Assembly (NCBI GenBank): GCA_041483135.1
Contig: JBGPFE010000010.1
Location: forward strand, 1-64,000
Length of the DNA: 64,000 bases
Origin: PALSA-1004 sp041483135
GTDB taxonomy: Bacteria > Pseudomonadota > Gammaproteobacteria > Burkholderiales > SG8-41
Direction of reading: 5' to 3'
Shown here: one piece after another, positions 42,555-49,295 of the stretch
How positions within the stretch are numbered: the stretch's first letter is position 1
Layout of the letters: each line of letters starts with the position of its first letter
The notes under the pieces: generated by a model
What the model saw: the letters and a program-made list of their open reading frames with translations, nothing else
What the model was told of the DNA's origin: nothing
The model's database searches: none
Made by a program: the position numbers and the translations under genes

Positions 42555-42635
42555 CCCTGCGCCGGAGCGGACGGGCCTTAAGCACCGTGCCTTCGCTTGC
42601 CTAAGTGCGGCCCGCCGCTCACCTTCACGTTAGAG
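42549..42635 (+). other. attC site closing cassette 2
   Basis: CCCTAAC to GTTAGAG, 87 bp. GCGCCGGAGCGG near the left and CCGCCGCTCACC near the right can pair as inner boxes. It contains the stop codon of cassette 2. Confidence 0.85.
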
Positions 42636-42643
42636 CGCACCAT

Positions 42644-42681
42644 TTGTAACGACCCGCATTTCTGGCTATAATCTGGCCAGA
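42644..42681 (+). promoter_or_regulatory. Promoter and operator of the RelE/ParE-Phd cassette
   Basis: -35 TTGTAA, exactly 17 bp, then -10 TATAAT (42667-42672). The toxin ATG starts 9 nt after the -10, so the mRNA should begin within two or three bases of the start codon. An inverted repeat TTCTGGC / GCCAGAA flanks the -10, and TCTGGCCAGA is a perfect palindrome, fitting autorepression by the TA complex. Confidence 0.75.
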
Positions 42682-42975
42682 ATGAGGTTCGAGATACTCC
42701 TGGCCCCGGAAGCCGTCGAAGACTTGCGCAGATTGAAGGCCGGCGAACGGACAGCGATAAAGGAGGCCCTCGAAACCCATTTGAGGCACGAACCAATCAA
42801 GACTAGCCGTAGCCGAATCAAGCGCTTGCGCGGTATAGCGCGACCACAGTACAGGCTCCGCGTCGAGGAGGTCCGTGTGTTCTACGATGTTTCGGGTTCA
42901 ACCGTCGAGGTACTGGCGATCGTGCCCAAACCGGAGGCTGAGTCATGGTTAGCGCGGTTCGGAAGTCCAAAGTGA
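42682..42975 (+). CDS. Cassette 3: RelE/ParE-family toxin
   Basis: 97 residues. MRFEILLAPEAVEDLRRLKA is the usual opening of RelE/ParE proteins, followed by IKRLRGIARPQYRLRVEEVR (basic active face) and VFYDVSGSTVEVLAIVPKPEAESWL. Such toxins cleave ribosome-bound mRNA (RelE) or poison gyrase (ParE); the sequence alone does not decide which. Toxin precedes antitoxin here, and the two frames overlap by 31 nt. Confidence 0.88.
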   Translation: MRFEILLAPEAVEDLRRLKAGERTAIKEALETHLRHEPIKTSRSRIKRLRGIARPQYRLRVEEVRVFYDVSGSTVEVLAIVPKPEAESWLARFGSPK

Positions 42976-43214
42976 AAGAAGTGCCTCTTTCCGAGGTCAA
43001 GGACGACTTGTCTCGCTTTCTTCGGGAAGCCGAGACACAGGACGTCGTCATCACACGCCACGGCAAACCAGCCGGCGTACTAATCGGCTTCAAATCGGAG
43101 GACGACTGGTTCGACTACCGACTTGAACACGATCCACGGTTTTTGCAGCGCATCGAGCAGGCTCGCGCGAGCTTCCGTGTGGGCCGAGGCGTCAAACTCG
43201 AAGACATCAAGTAA
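42945..43214 (+). CDS. Cassette 3: Phd/YefM-family antitoxin
   Basis: 89 residues. SKVKEVPLSEVKDDLSRFLRE followed by TQDVVITRHGKPAGVLIGF is the N-terminal DNA-binding fold of Phd/YefM antitoxins. The C-terminal tail (LEHDPRFLQRIEQARASFRV) would wrap the toxin. The ATG is inside the toxin gene. Ends just before the next attC. Confidence 0.9.
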   Translation: MVSAVRKSKVKEVPLSEVKDDLSRFLREAETQDVVITRHGKPAGVLIGFKSEDDWFDYRLEHDPRFLQRIEQARASFRVGRGVKLEDIK

Positions 43215-43220
43215 CGGTGT

Positions 43221-43273
43221 GCTCTAACAGCCCAGTCAACGCGGACGCGCGCCGGTTACTGGGAACGTTAGAC
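43221..43273 (+). other. attC site closing cassette 3
   Basis: GCTCTAAC to GTTAGAC, about 53 bp. CCCAGT after the left box pairs with ACTGGG before the right box; the centre CGCGGACGCGCGCCGG can fold. Compact form resembling Vibrio repeats in length class. Confidence 0.88.
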
Positions 43274-43290
43274 CTTTCAAAATATTATCC

Positions 43291-43325
43291 TTGCGTAGCG
43301 AGCATTTTGTTATTACAATTTACTA
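43291..43325 (+). promoter_or_regulatory. Promoter of the BrnTA cassette
   Basis: TTGCGT, exactly 17 bp, then TACAAT (43314-43319). The GTG start of brnT is only 6 nt after the -10, predicting a leaderless transcript starting at the codon itself. The region between attC and gene is AT-rich. Confidence 0.7.
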
Positions 43326-43607
43326 GTGGCTACCTGGGACGAAGCGAAGCGCCGGAGAAACATCAAAGATCACGGCCTCGATTTCGCCAGGTGCGAGGCC
43401 ATTTGGGACAACTTCACGATCACGCGCGAAGACATTCGCCACGCTTACGGCGAAAAGCGCCTGGTCACTTTCGGGATATTGGAGGGTGACGCGGTCGTGA
43501 TGGTGCATACCGAACGCCGCACGGGTCCACACATCATCTCTTTACGCAAGGCGGAAAAACATGAAGCGCGCTATTACTTTAAAGTTGCCAAAGACTACTT
43601 CAAATAA
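43326..43607 (+). CDS. brnT: Cassette 4: BrnT-family toxin
   Basis: 93 residues from GTG. VATWDEAKRRRNIKDHGLDF is the BrnT signature (WDxxKxxxNxxKHGxxF form), then IWDNFTITREDIRHAYGEKR and VMVHTERRTGPHIISLRKAEKHEARYY with the family's basic residues. BrnT is a RelE-fold ribonuclease. Overlaps brnA by 47 nt. Confidence 0.92.
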   Translation: MATWDEAKRRRNIKDHGLDFARCEAIWDNFTITREDIRHAYGEKRLVTFGILEGDAVVMVHTERRTGPHIISLRKAEKHEARYYFKVAKDYFK

Positions 43608-43854
43608 ACGCGTCGACCCGGACAACCCGCCGTGGTCCGACGAAATGCTGGGCTCCCCCGTTCTCAAGCGTGGCCGCGGCCCCCAAAAGTCGCCGACGAA
43701 GGTACTAACAACCGTTCGGCTCGACGCCGACGTTATAGCCTTTTTCAAGTCTCAGGGCCGCGGCTACCAAACGCGAATCAACGACGAGTTGCGCAAGGTC
43801 GTAGCAAAAGGTCTAACCAACGGTTCAAGACGGACGCAAAAGCGCGCCGCTTAA
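43561..43854 (+). CDS. brnA: Cassette 4: BrnA-family antitoxin
   Basis: 97 residues. The N-terminal part (PDNPPWSDEMLGSPVLKRGR) and the ribbon-helix-helix segment KVLTTVRLDADVIAFFKSQG with YQTRINDELRKVV match BrnA, which binds BrnT and the operon DNA. The last ~14 codons (LTNGSRRTQKRAA) are encoded by the attC site, so the C-terminus depends on the cassette junction. Confidence 0.92.
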   Translation: MKRAITLKLPKTTSNKRVDPDNPPWSDEMLGSPVLKRGRGPQKSPTKVLTTVRLDADVIAFFKSQGRGYQTRINDELRKVVAKGLTNGSRRTQKRAA

Positions 43855-43868
43855 CCGGAACGTTAGGG
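43811..43868 (+). other. attC site closing cassette 4, overlapping brnA
   Basis: GTCTAAC to GTTAGGG, 58 bp. CGGTTCAAG and CTTAACCGG are complementary inner boxes. Most of the site is translated as the end of the antitoxin gene. Confidence 0.85.
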
Positions 43869-43891
43869 ATTTAAGGAGGCTGCAGGAAAAC

Positions 43892-44650
43892 ATGGTCCCG
43901 ACCCGGCTATCGCTCATAACCTATAACCTTTGGCTCACCGAGCGTTGGCCGGCTCGGGCAGACGCACTGGAGAGGTTTCTCAAGTTGTTCGCTCCTGACG
44001 TGCTTTGTGTGCAGGAGCTGCAACGCCCGACCCAGGAGTTCCTCGACCGCGTGCTAAAGGAGCATGACCGGGTTCGCGATCCATTTCCGGGATGGACAAA
44101 CGAGAGCAACATCTATTGGAGCAAGGCGCTCTTCGAAAGCGTCGAGTACGGTGCTGAGGAAGTTGGCCACCTCGAACCGCAAAGACGGATGTTTTGGGCG
44201 CGCCTACGACTCAAGCCATCATCTCAGACGATCTTCGTCGCGACGGCCCATCTCACCAGCCCTCGGAATCGGGACGAGGGTGAGAGCGGCCTCTCGCCGA
44301 GAGTGCGGCAACTCAAACGGATCGCCGACGAGCTCACGCGGCTTGTGCGTCAGGCCGAGCCGGCATTTTTCATGGGGGACATGAATGACGCCTGGCATCC
44401 CCAGCGCATCCTCGGACAGGCGGGGTTCGTGAGCTGCTTCGCCGCCCTGGGAATGCAAAGCCCGCCGACCTTTCAGTGCTATCCGACGGCGAACGTCCAG
44501 CCCGATCAGCCTACCGTCACCGAGGCCATCGATCTCATCGTCGCTAACAAGTACGCGCGTGCGGTCGCTGCGAGCGTGCCACAGTGCTACGGCGAAGACA
44601 CTGCACCATCGGATCATTGGCCCGTGCAGGCGGTATATGAGCTGGTATGA
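43892..44650 (+). CDS. Cassette 5: endonuclease/exonuclease/phosphatase-fold protein
   Basis: 252 residues. Metal and catalytic motifs of the EEP (DNase I-like) superfamily: SLITYNLWL, DVLCVQELQ (Glu), VATAHLTSP, FFMGDMNDAW (Asp-Asn) and PSDHWPVQAVY (Asp-His). The active site is complete, so it is likely an active Mg2+-dependent phosphoesterase or nuclease. Target unknown. AGGA four bases before the ATG serves as ribosome site. No signal peptide, so cytoplasmic. Confidence 0.88.
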   Translation: MVPTRLSLITYNLWLTERWPARADALERFLKLFAPDVLCVQELQRPTQEFLDRVLKEHDRVRDPFPGWTNESNIYWSKALFESVEYGAEEVGHLEPQRRMFWARLRLKPSSQTIFVATAHLTSPRNRDEGESGLSPRVRQLKRIADELTRLVRQAEPAFFMGDMNDAWHPQRILGQAGFVSCFAALGMQSPPTFQCYPTANVQPDQPTVTEAIDLIVANKYARAVAASVPQCYGEDTAPSDHWPVQAVYELV

Positions 44651-44651
44651 A

Positions 44652-44724
44652 ATACGAACACGTCAAAGCCTTGGCCACTACGTGGCTACGCCACTTCGGC
44701 GGCCCCTCACGTCAAACGTTAGAG
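44652..44724 (+). other. attC site closing cassette 5 (left box degenerate)
   Basis: The right box GTTAGAG preceded by CACGTCAAAC is clear. The left box is only TACGAAC. The centre (TTGGCCACTACGTGGCTACGCC) can fold. The deviation may reflect decay or a different site class. Confidence 0.65.
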
Positions 44725-44754
44725 CGCAATTGAACCGCATCACAGACGATCACT

Positions 44755-45573
44755 ATGGGTAGTCCCGATACCGACAAAGTCTTTACTGGCTCAATTCCGA
44801 ACCTCTACGATACGTATCTAGTGCCGCTGATCTTTGAGCCCTATGCTGCGGACCTGGTGAATCGGCTAAGGTCTAGGACTCTTTCCCGCGTACTCGAAAT
44901 TGCAGCCGGCACGGGTGTGGTGACGCGTGCTTTGGCATCCGTGCTACCCGAAAGCGTCTCCATCGTCGCTACGGATTTGAATCAGGCGATGCTCGACCAA
45001 GCCTCCGTCGTGGGAACGAAGCGCGCTGTCGAGTGGCGTCAAGCGGATGCGATGCAGCTTCCTTTCCGAGACGCAACGTTTGACGCCGTTGTGTGCCAGT
45101 TCGGCGTCATGTTCTTCCCGGAAAAATCCAGGACGTTTTCGGAGGCGCGTCGAGTGCTCAGGCCGGGAGGCGTCTTCATTTTCAACGTGTGGGATCGGAT
45201 CGAGGAAAACGAATTCGCGGACACCGTGACGACCGCGCTGGAATCCCTCTTTCCCTATGACCCGCCGCGCTTCATGGCCCGCACGCCCCACGGTTATCAC
45301 GACCATCGCATCATCGAGCGCGATCTGGCAAACGGCGGATTCATTGCCTCACCCCGATTTGACACGATCGCGGCGCGCAGCCGGGCAACATCCTCCCGGG
45401 TCCCGGCGATCGCGTACTGTCAGGGGACACCGCTAAGAAATGAGATCGAGACCCGCGACGCCGCGCGGCTTGGCGAAGCAACCGACATCGCGGCGGAGGC
45501 TATCGGCAAGCGGTTCGGGCGGAGCGCTGTCGACGGCAAGATACAGGCACACATTGTCACCATTGAAAGCTGA
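44755..45573 (+). CDS. Cassette 6: UbiE-like class I methyltransferase
   Basis: 272 residues. LEIAAGTGVVTRALASVLPE is motif I, VATDLNQAMLDQA motif II, WRQADAMQLPFRDATFDAVVCQFGVMFF motifs post-II/III, and ARRVLRPGGVFIFNVWD motif IV. The N-terminal IPNLYDTYLVPLIFEPYAADL is common in small-molecule methyltransferases of the Methyltransf_11 type. Cytoplasmic. Substrate unknown. Confidence 0.88.
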   Translation: MGSPDTDKVFTGSIPNLYDTYLVPLIFEPYAADLVNRLRSRTLSRVLEIAAGTGVVTRALASVLPESVSIVATDLNQAMLDQASVVGTKRAVEWRQADAMQLPFRDATFDAVVCQFGVMFFPEKSRTFSEARRVLRPGGVFIFNVWDRIEENEFADTVTTALESLFPYDPPRFMARTPHGYHDHRIIERDLANGGFIASPRFDTIAARSRATSSRVPAIAYCQGTPLRNEIETRDAARLGEATDIAAEAIGKRFGRSAVDGKIQAHIVTIES

Positions 45574-45594
45574 CCGGTGAGGCGGAAGGATAGA

Positions 45595-45653
45595 GCTCTA
45601 ACAACCCGGACGCGCGCAAGAGCAGCGCGCGCCGGTAATGCGGAGCGTTAGGG
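45595..45653 (+). other. attC site closing cassette 6, last well-formed site
   Basis: GCTCTAAC to GTTAGGG, 59 bp. CCGGACGCGCGC and GCGCGCGCCGG pair in the stem. Same size class as the sites closing cassettes 3 and 4. Confidence 0.85.
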
Positions 45654-45658
45654 CTCTT

Positions 45659-45808
45659 ATGCGGAAGCTCACGATCGCCATAGTTGCCTTCGTCGTCACG
45701 GGCGTCTCAGCTCTACGTCAGGCATCACCGATGAAGTGTGTCGTCGCTTCGCTTCGCGCCGCTCTCGCAGCCGGGTCATGCGGAACGTTCTGCGCTGAAG
45801 GTCTGCCG
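45659..45808 (+). pseudogene. Cassette relic: orphan signal sequence plus decayed attC
   Basis: An ATG six bases after the last attC opens MRKLTIAIVAFVVTGVSALR, a signal peptide with nothing recognisable behind it, running in frame into the next gene. Just upstream of that gene the DNA reads GCCGGGTCATGCGGAACGTT, close to the end of the preceding attC (GCCGGTAATGCGGAGCGTT). This suggests a truncated seventh cassette fused to the following gene. Confidence 0.4.
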
Positions 45809-46672
45809 ATGAACCGATCGACGATCGTATGCCTGGCCGCTCTCGCTTTCTCCTGCGCGACGCCGTGCGCTGCCCAAGGGGATCTCGGATTTCCGCAGCA
45901 GCCCGAACGCGAGGTCAAGGTACCGCCCCGCGGCCCGCAGACAGGGGCAAGGCTCTATGCCCCCGAAGGCAACGGCCCGTTCCCCGCAGTCGTTCTCTCG
46001 CACACCAGCGGACCGCTGCAGCAGCATATCTTCCAATGGGCGAAGCGGTTACTGGCCGCGGGCTACGCCGTTTTGATCGTGGATCATCTCGGACCGCGCC
46101 ACCGGAATACAAACACGGACTACGGCGTGAGCGTGACCGAGTACGCGCAGGACGATGTCGCCGCCATGCGGCATTTGCGCTCCCTGCCGTTCGTGGATGG
46201 CAAGCGCATCGTGCAGATGGGATTCTCATACGGCGCGATGGCGGGACTGCGCGAGGCGAGCAAACGCTTTCGTGACAAGAATCTCGGCGAGGAGAAATTC
46301 GCCGCGATCGTCAGCGTGTACCCATGGTGCAACGAGCAGATCGGATCCCGATACCAGGACCACCAATGGAACTTCTTCGACGACACCGATATCCCGCTGC
46401 TGGTGGTGGTGGGCGCCGACGACGATGAGGCGGACCCGCGCTCGTGCATCGAAACAGCGAAAGCCAACGCGGCGAAGGGCCTGCCCGTGGAGTTAACGGT
46501 CTTGCCGGGTACCACGCACGCGTTCGACCACACGTGGATGAAGAATCCCGTTGTGTCGTACCAGGCGGGCCACAGCGTAACCTACCGCTACAATCCCGAA
46601 TCCGTCGAAGCGACCTGGAAGCTGACCCTCGATTTCCTGGGACGGCGCGTCGGCGGCTCCGGAACCCGCTGA
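45809..46672 (+). CDS. Dienelactone hydrolase family protein, exported
   Basis: 287 residues from the second signal-like start (MNRSTIVCLAALAFSCATPC, cleaved near CAAQ). Alpha/beta-hydrolase core with PAVVLSHTSGPL, GYAVLIVDHLGPR, RIVQMGFSYGAMAGL (nucleophile is Ser in GFSYG; many DLH enzymes have Cys), LLVVVGADDDEADP (Asp) and PGTTHAFDH (His). The triad appears complete. The in-frame ATG at 45659 would give a longer protein with two signal sequences and is less plausible. Confidence 0.82.
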   Translation: MNRSTIVCLAALAFSCATPCAAQGDLGFPQQPEREVKVPPRGPQTGARLYAPEGNGPFPAVVLSHTSGPLQQHIFQWAKRLLAAGYAVLIVDHLGPRHRNTNTDYGVSVTEYAQDDVAAMRHLRSLPFVDGKRIVQMGFSYGAMAGLREASKRFRDKNLGEEKFAAIVSVYPWCNEQIGSRYQDHQWNFFDDTDIPLLVVVGADDDEADPRSCIETAKANAAKGLPVELTVLPGTTHAFDHTWMKNPVVSYQAGHSVTYRYNPESVEATWKLTLDFLGRRVGGSGTR

Positions 46673-46683
46673 CGGCTCATCTC

Positions 46684-46761
46684 GCCTGAGCCCTTCGCCG
46701 GACCATCCGTGCAACGCCGGCGGGCCTCGAACGGCGCGCTGCTCGCTTCAAAGCGTCAGCA
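46684..46761 (+). other. Possible decayed attC after the dienelactone hydrolase gene
   Basis: GCCTGAG at the left and GTCAGCA at the right differ by one or two bases from attC boxes, with TTCGCCGG and GCTTCAAAGC inside. If real, the hydrolase is a further cassette and the array ends in the SET gene's stop codon. The match is weak. Confidence 0.3.
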
Positions 46762-47217
46762 CTTCGCCCCGAGTATCGTCCCGCGGCACTTGCCGGCGCC
46801 GCAACCGCACGCATACATCTGCTTGAGCGCGGGCGTGTAGCGCTCCTCGACGATCAGGTTGTAATCGTAGGCGAGCTCTTCACCGGGCCGGATGTCGCGG
46901 ATCGCATCGACGTACATGCGCCCGTCGTCCTCCACGGTCTCGCAATTCGGATCGCAGCTGTGGTTGATCCAGCGCGCCGAGTTGCCGTTGTAGTTGGCGT
47001 CGATCACGATCTGGTCGTCGAGCAGAAACAGAAAAGTGTGCGTGCCCTCGTCGTCGCCGTATTTTTCGTCCGCCTCAACCTCGCTGATGCGCTTGCCTTT
47101 GTACTCGACGATGCGCGTGCCCTTGGCTATGAAAGTGGTGGCGAAGACCCCTTTGCCGTGGATGTTGGAGTAGCGCACGGTGATGCGCCGGTAAGATTTG
47201 CGTTTTGCAGCTGGCAT
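46756..47217 (-). CDS. SET-domain protein lysine methyltransferase-like
   Basis: 153 residues, a stand-alone SET domain. SNIHGKGVFATTFIAKGTRIVEYKGKRIS opens the fold, ARWINHSCDPNCET gives the SAM/pseudoknot motif, GEELAYDYN the catalytic Tyr region, and a post-SET zinc motif CGCGAGKCRGTI follows. SET enzymes methylate lysines. Bacterial copies are thought to have been exchanged with eukaryotes. Target unknown. Confidence 0.92.
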   Translation of the reverse strand: MPAAKRKSYRRITVRYSNIHGKGVFATTFIAKGTRIVEYKGKRISEVEADEKYGDDEGTHTFLFLLDDQIVIDANYNGNSARWINHSCDPNCETVEDDGRMYVDAIRDIRPGEELAYDYNLIVEERYTPALKQMYACGCGAGKCRGTILGAKC

Positions 47218-47331
47218 GTGACACGAGTCTCCGGTTTTGAAAGCCGCGTATTCTAACCGATTCGTGTGACAGTTGTGCGACGCGACACGCGGTCCGGCCG
47301 GGACAGGCGGAAACGACGCCGGAGCGGGCTG

Positions 47332-48105
47332 CTACAGAACTCCCGACAATCCGCCGTCGACGTTGATGCAGGTGCCGGTGACGTAGCTCGCCGCATCGGA
47401 AGCGAGGAACGCGATCACGCTGGCGACCTCCCCGGATTCGCCCATGCGGCCGAGCGGTACGGTCTTGCCGGTTTTCGCGTAATGCTCCTCCACGCTCAAC
47501 CCGCTGCGCTTGGCGCGCCGCTCCTGCTGCATGGATTTGATCTTGCCGACCGCCACCGCATTGACCAGGATATTGAAAGGCGCGAGTTCCTTCGACAACC
47601 CTTTGGTCAGCGCAAGCCCGGCGGCGCGGCTGACGGTGGTCGGGAACTGCTCGGCGCCGGGCTGCTTGGCGCCGACCATGTTGAGATTGATGATGCGCCC
47701 GCCGCCCTGCTGTTTCATGTAAGGGATCGCCGCGCGCGCGGTGCGCACCTGCGCCATCACCTTGATCGCGATGTCGTTGCCCCACTCCGCTTCGCCGACC
47801 TTGTCGAACGCCGACTGCCCGGTGCCGCCGGCGTTGTTGACGACGATGTCGAGGCGGCCGAAGCGCTGCGCCGCCTCTTCGATAAAGCGCGCCATGTCAT
47901 CCGGTTTGGAGGCATCCGCGACGACCGTCAGCACGTCGGCGCCGAGTTTTTTGATTTCACCGGCGGTTTTTTCCAGCACCTCGGCCCGGCGCGCGCAGAT
48001 CGCGACCTTGGCGCCAAGCTCCGCGAAACGCAGCGCCGTCGCCCTGCCGATGCCTTCGCTGCCACCGGTAATCGCGGCGACTTTGCCTTTCAAGCTCAAC
48101 TGCAT
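47332..48105 (-). CDS. SDR-family protein with altered catalytic site
   Basis: 257 residues. KVAAITGGSEGIGRATALRF is the cofactor motif, DIVVNNAGGTG the NNAG motif, and GRIINLNMVG the Ser region. At the YxxxK position the protein has FPTTVSRAAGLALTKGLSKE, so Tyr becomes Thr and Lys becomes Arg. C-terminal VTGTCINVDGGLSGVL is typical of FabG-like enzymes. Probably folded and NAD(P)-binding, but standard ketoreductase chemistry is doubtful. It follows an orphan Bug receptor gene on the same strand. Confidence 0.88.
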   Translation of the reverse strand: MQLSLKGKVAAITGGSEGIGRATALRFAELGAKVAICARRAEVLEKTAGEIKKLGADVLTVVADASKPDDMARFIEEAAQRFGRLDIVVNNAGGTGQSAFDKVGEAEWGNDIAIKVMAQVRTARAAIPYMKQQGGGRIINLNMVGAKQPGAEQFPTTVSRAAGLALTKGLSKELAPFNILVNAVAVGKIKSMQQERRAKRSGLSVEEHYAKTGKTVPLGRMGESGEVASVIAFLASDAASYVTGTCINVDGGLSGVL

Positions 48106-48121
48106 GTTTGCCCCTTTCAGA

Positions 48122-48190
48122 GAGTGATTCGGTGATTGAGGGATTGAGCGATTGGCCCAATCACTTGATTGCTCAATCGCCTGATCGCTG
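48122..48190. repeat. Iterated-word palindrome (GTGATTGAG words)
   Basis: The left arm contains AGTGATTC, GGTGATTGAG, GGATTGAG and CGATTGG. The right arm is the complementary series CCAATCAC, TTGATTGC, TCAATCGC and CTGATCGCT. It folds into one long imperfect hairpin between two minus-strand genes. Confidence 0.7.
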
Positions 48191-48192
48191 TT

Positions 48193-49152
48193 CTACTCGG
48201 CCCGGATGCCGGCTGCCTTGACCAGCTTGCCGAAACGCGCGATATCGTTCCTGATCAGCGCGGCGAATTGCTCCGGCGTGTTGCCGACCACATCGAAACC
48301 GAGGGCGGTGAGCCTGCTACGCACATCGGATGCGCCGAGGACGCGGGTGATGTCGGTGTGCAACCTCGCGATCAGATCCTTCGGCGTGCCGGCGGGCGTC
48401 AGGTACCCGGTCCACGCCTCGAAATCGAAGCCCGGCACGCCGGCCTCGATCATCGTCGGCACGTTGGGCAAAGCCGGAGAGCGCCTGGTGCTGCCGATCG
48501 CAATTACCCGCAGCCGCCCGCTCTCCAGGTACTGGACCACGTTGGATACGCCGGTCCACATCATCGGCACCTGCCCGCCGATCACGTCGTTATACGCCGG
48601 GCCCAGCCCCTTGTACGGCACATGCACGAGCTTGATGCCGGCCGCGACGCCCAGCATTTCCATCGGCAGGTGCTGCGCGCTGCCGTTGCCGCCCGATGCA
48701 TAGTTGATCTCTCCGGGATGCGCCTTGGCGAGCGCAATGAGCTCCTTCACCGACTTGACCGGCAGCGAGGGATGCACGACCAGCACGACCTGGATGGTGG
48801 CCGCCAGCGTGATCGGCGCGAAGTCCTTGACGGCGTCGTACGGCAGCTTGGTGTAAAGGTGCGGGTTGATGGCGAGCGTCGCGATGTTGCCGAGGTATAG
48901 CGTGTAGCCGTCGGCGGGCGACTTCGCCGCCGCTTCGGTGCCGATGATGCCGTTGGCGCCGATGCGGTTGTCGGTCACGACCTGCTGGCCCCACGCGTCG
49001 GCGAGCTTCTGCCCGAGCACGCGCGCGAGCGTGTCGATCGCGCTGCCGGTGGTGAACGGCGTGATGACGCGCACCGGTTTGACCGGGTAGTTCTGCGCGT
49101 GCGACGCAACCGCGGTGAGCGCCAGCCCGATGACCAACCAGACTCTCGCCAT
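48193..49152 (-). CDS. Bug/TctC-family periplasmic substrate-binding protein
   Basis: 319 residues from ATG preceded by AAAGGAGGAACCC. Signal peptide to about SHAQ. YPVKPVRVITPFTTGSAIDTLAR, DNRIGANGIIGTE, PADGYTLYLGN, VVHPSLPVKSVKELIALAKAHP, VPYKGLGPAYNDVIGGQVPMM and LTPAGTPKDLIARL are family features. No membrane partners are adjacent. Divergent from a D-2-hydroxyacid dehydrogenase gene. Confidence 0.94.
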   Translation of the reverse strand: MARVWLVIGLALTAVASHAQNYPVKPVRVITPFTTGSAIDTLARVLGQKLADAWGQQVVTDNRIGANGIIGTEAAAKSPADGYTLYLGNIATLAINPHLYTKLPYDAVKDFAPITLAATIQVVLVVHPSLPVKSVKELIALAKAHPGEINYASGGNGSAQHLPMEMLGVAAGIKLVHVPYKGLGPAYNDVIGGQVPMMWTGVSNVVQYLESGRLRVIAIGSTRRSPALPNVPTMIEAGVPGFDFEAWTGYLTPAGTPKDLIARLHTDITRVLGASDVRSRLTALGFDVVGNTPEQFAALIRNDIARFGKLVKAAGIRAE

Positions 49153-49295
49153 GGGTTCCTCCTTTATTTTGGGCGTTGCGATCATCATAGCGCGAACGGC
49201 ATCAACCTGCAGTCCCCGGCATGGCCCGATACAGGCCGGCGTCCGACGCGCTATCATGACGGCCGAGGCAAAACTCCGGATATAACGAAACTCGC

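Larger units (their letters stand above)
41500..45653 (+). mobile_element. Integron gene-cassette array without a visible integrase (CALIN)
   Basis: Six consecutive gene units, all on the plus strand, are each closed by a GTTRRRY-type right box paired with a (R)YYYAAC-type left box: attC sites at 41950-42033, 42549-42635, 43221-43273, 43811-43868, 44652-44724 and 45595-45653. Genes begin 7 to 60 bp after each right box and some end inside the next attC. Base composition varies between units, lowest in the first two. No intI gene is present within the 64 kb. The content (two TA pairs, hypothetical proteins, small enzymes) is typical of sedentary chromosomal arrays. Confidence 0.88.

Noticed and set aside
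43217..43489. 90-codon frame beginning in the attC of cassette 3
   Set aside because: Reads through attC and out of frame across brnT; a shadow of the cassette junction.
41400..47000. Integron integrase gene
   Set aside because: Searched both strands of the array and its flanks for a tyrosine-recombinase-like product and found none; it may lie elsewhere in the genome.
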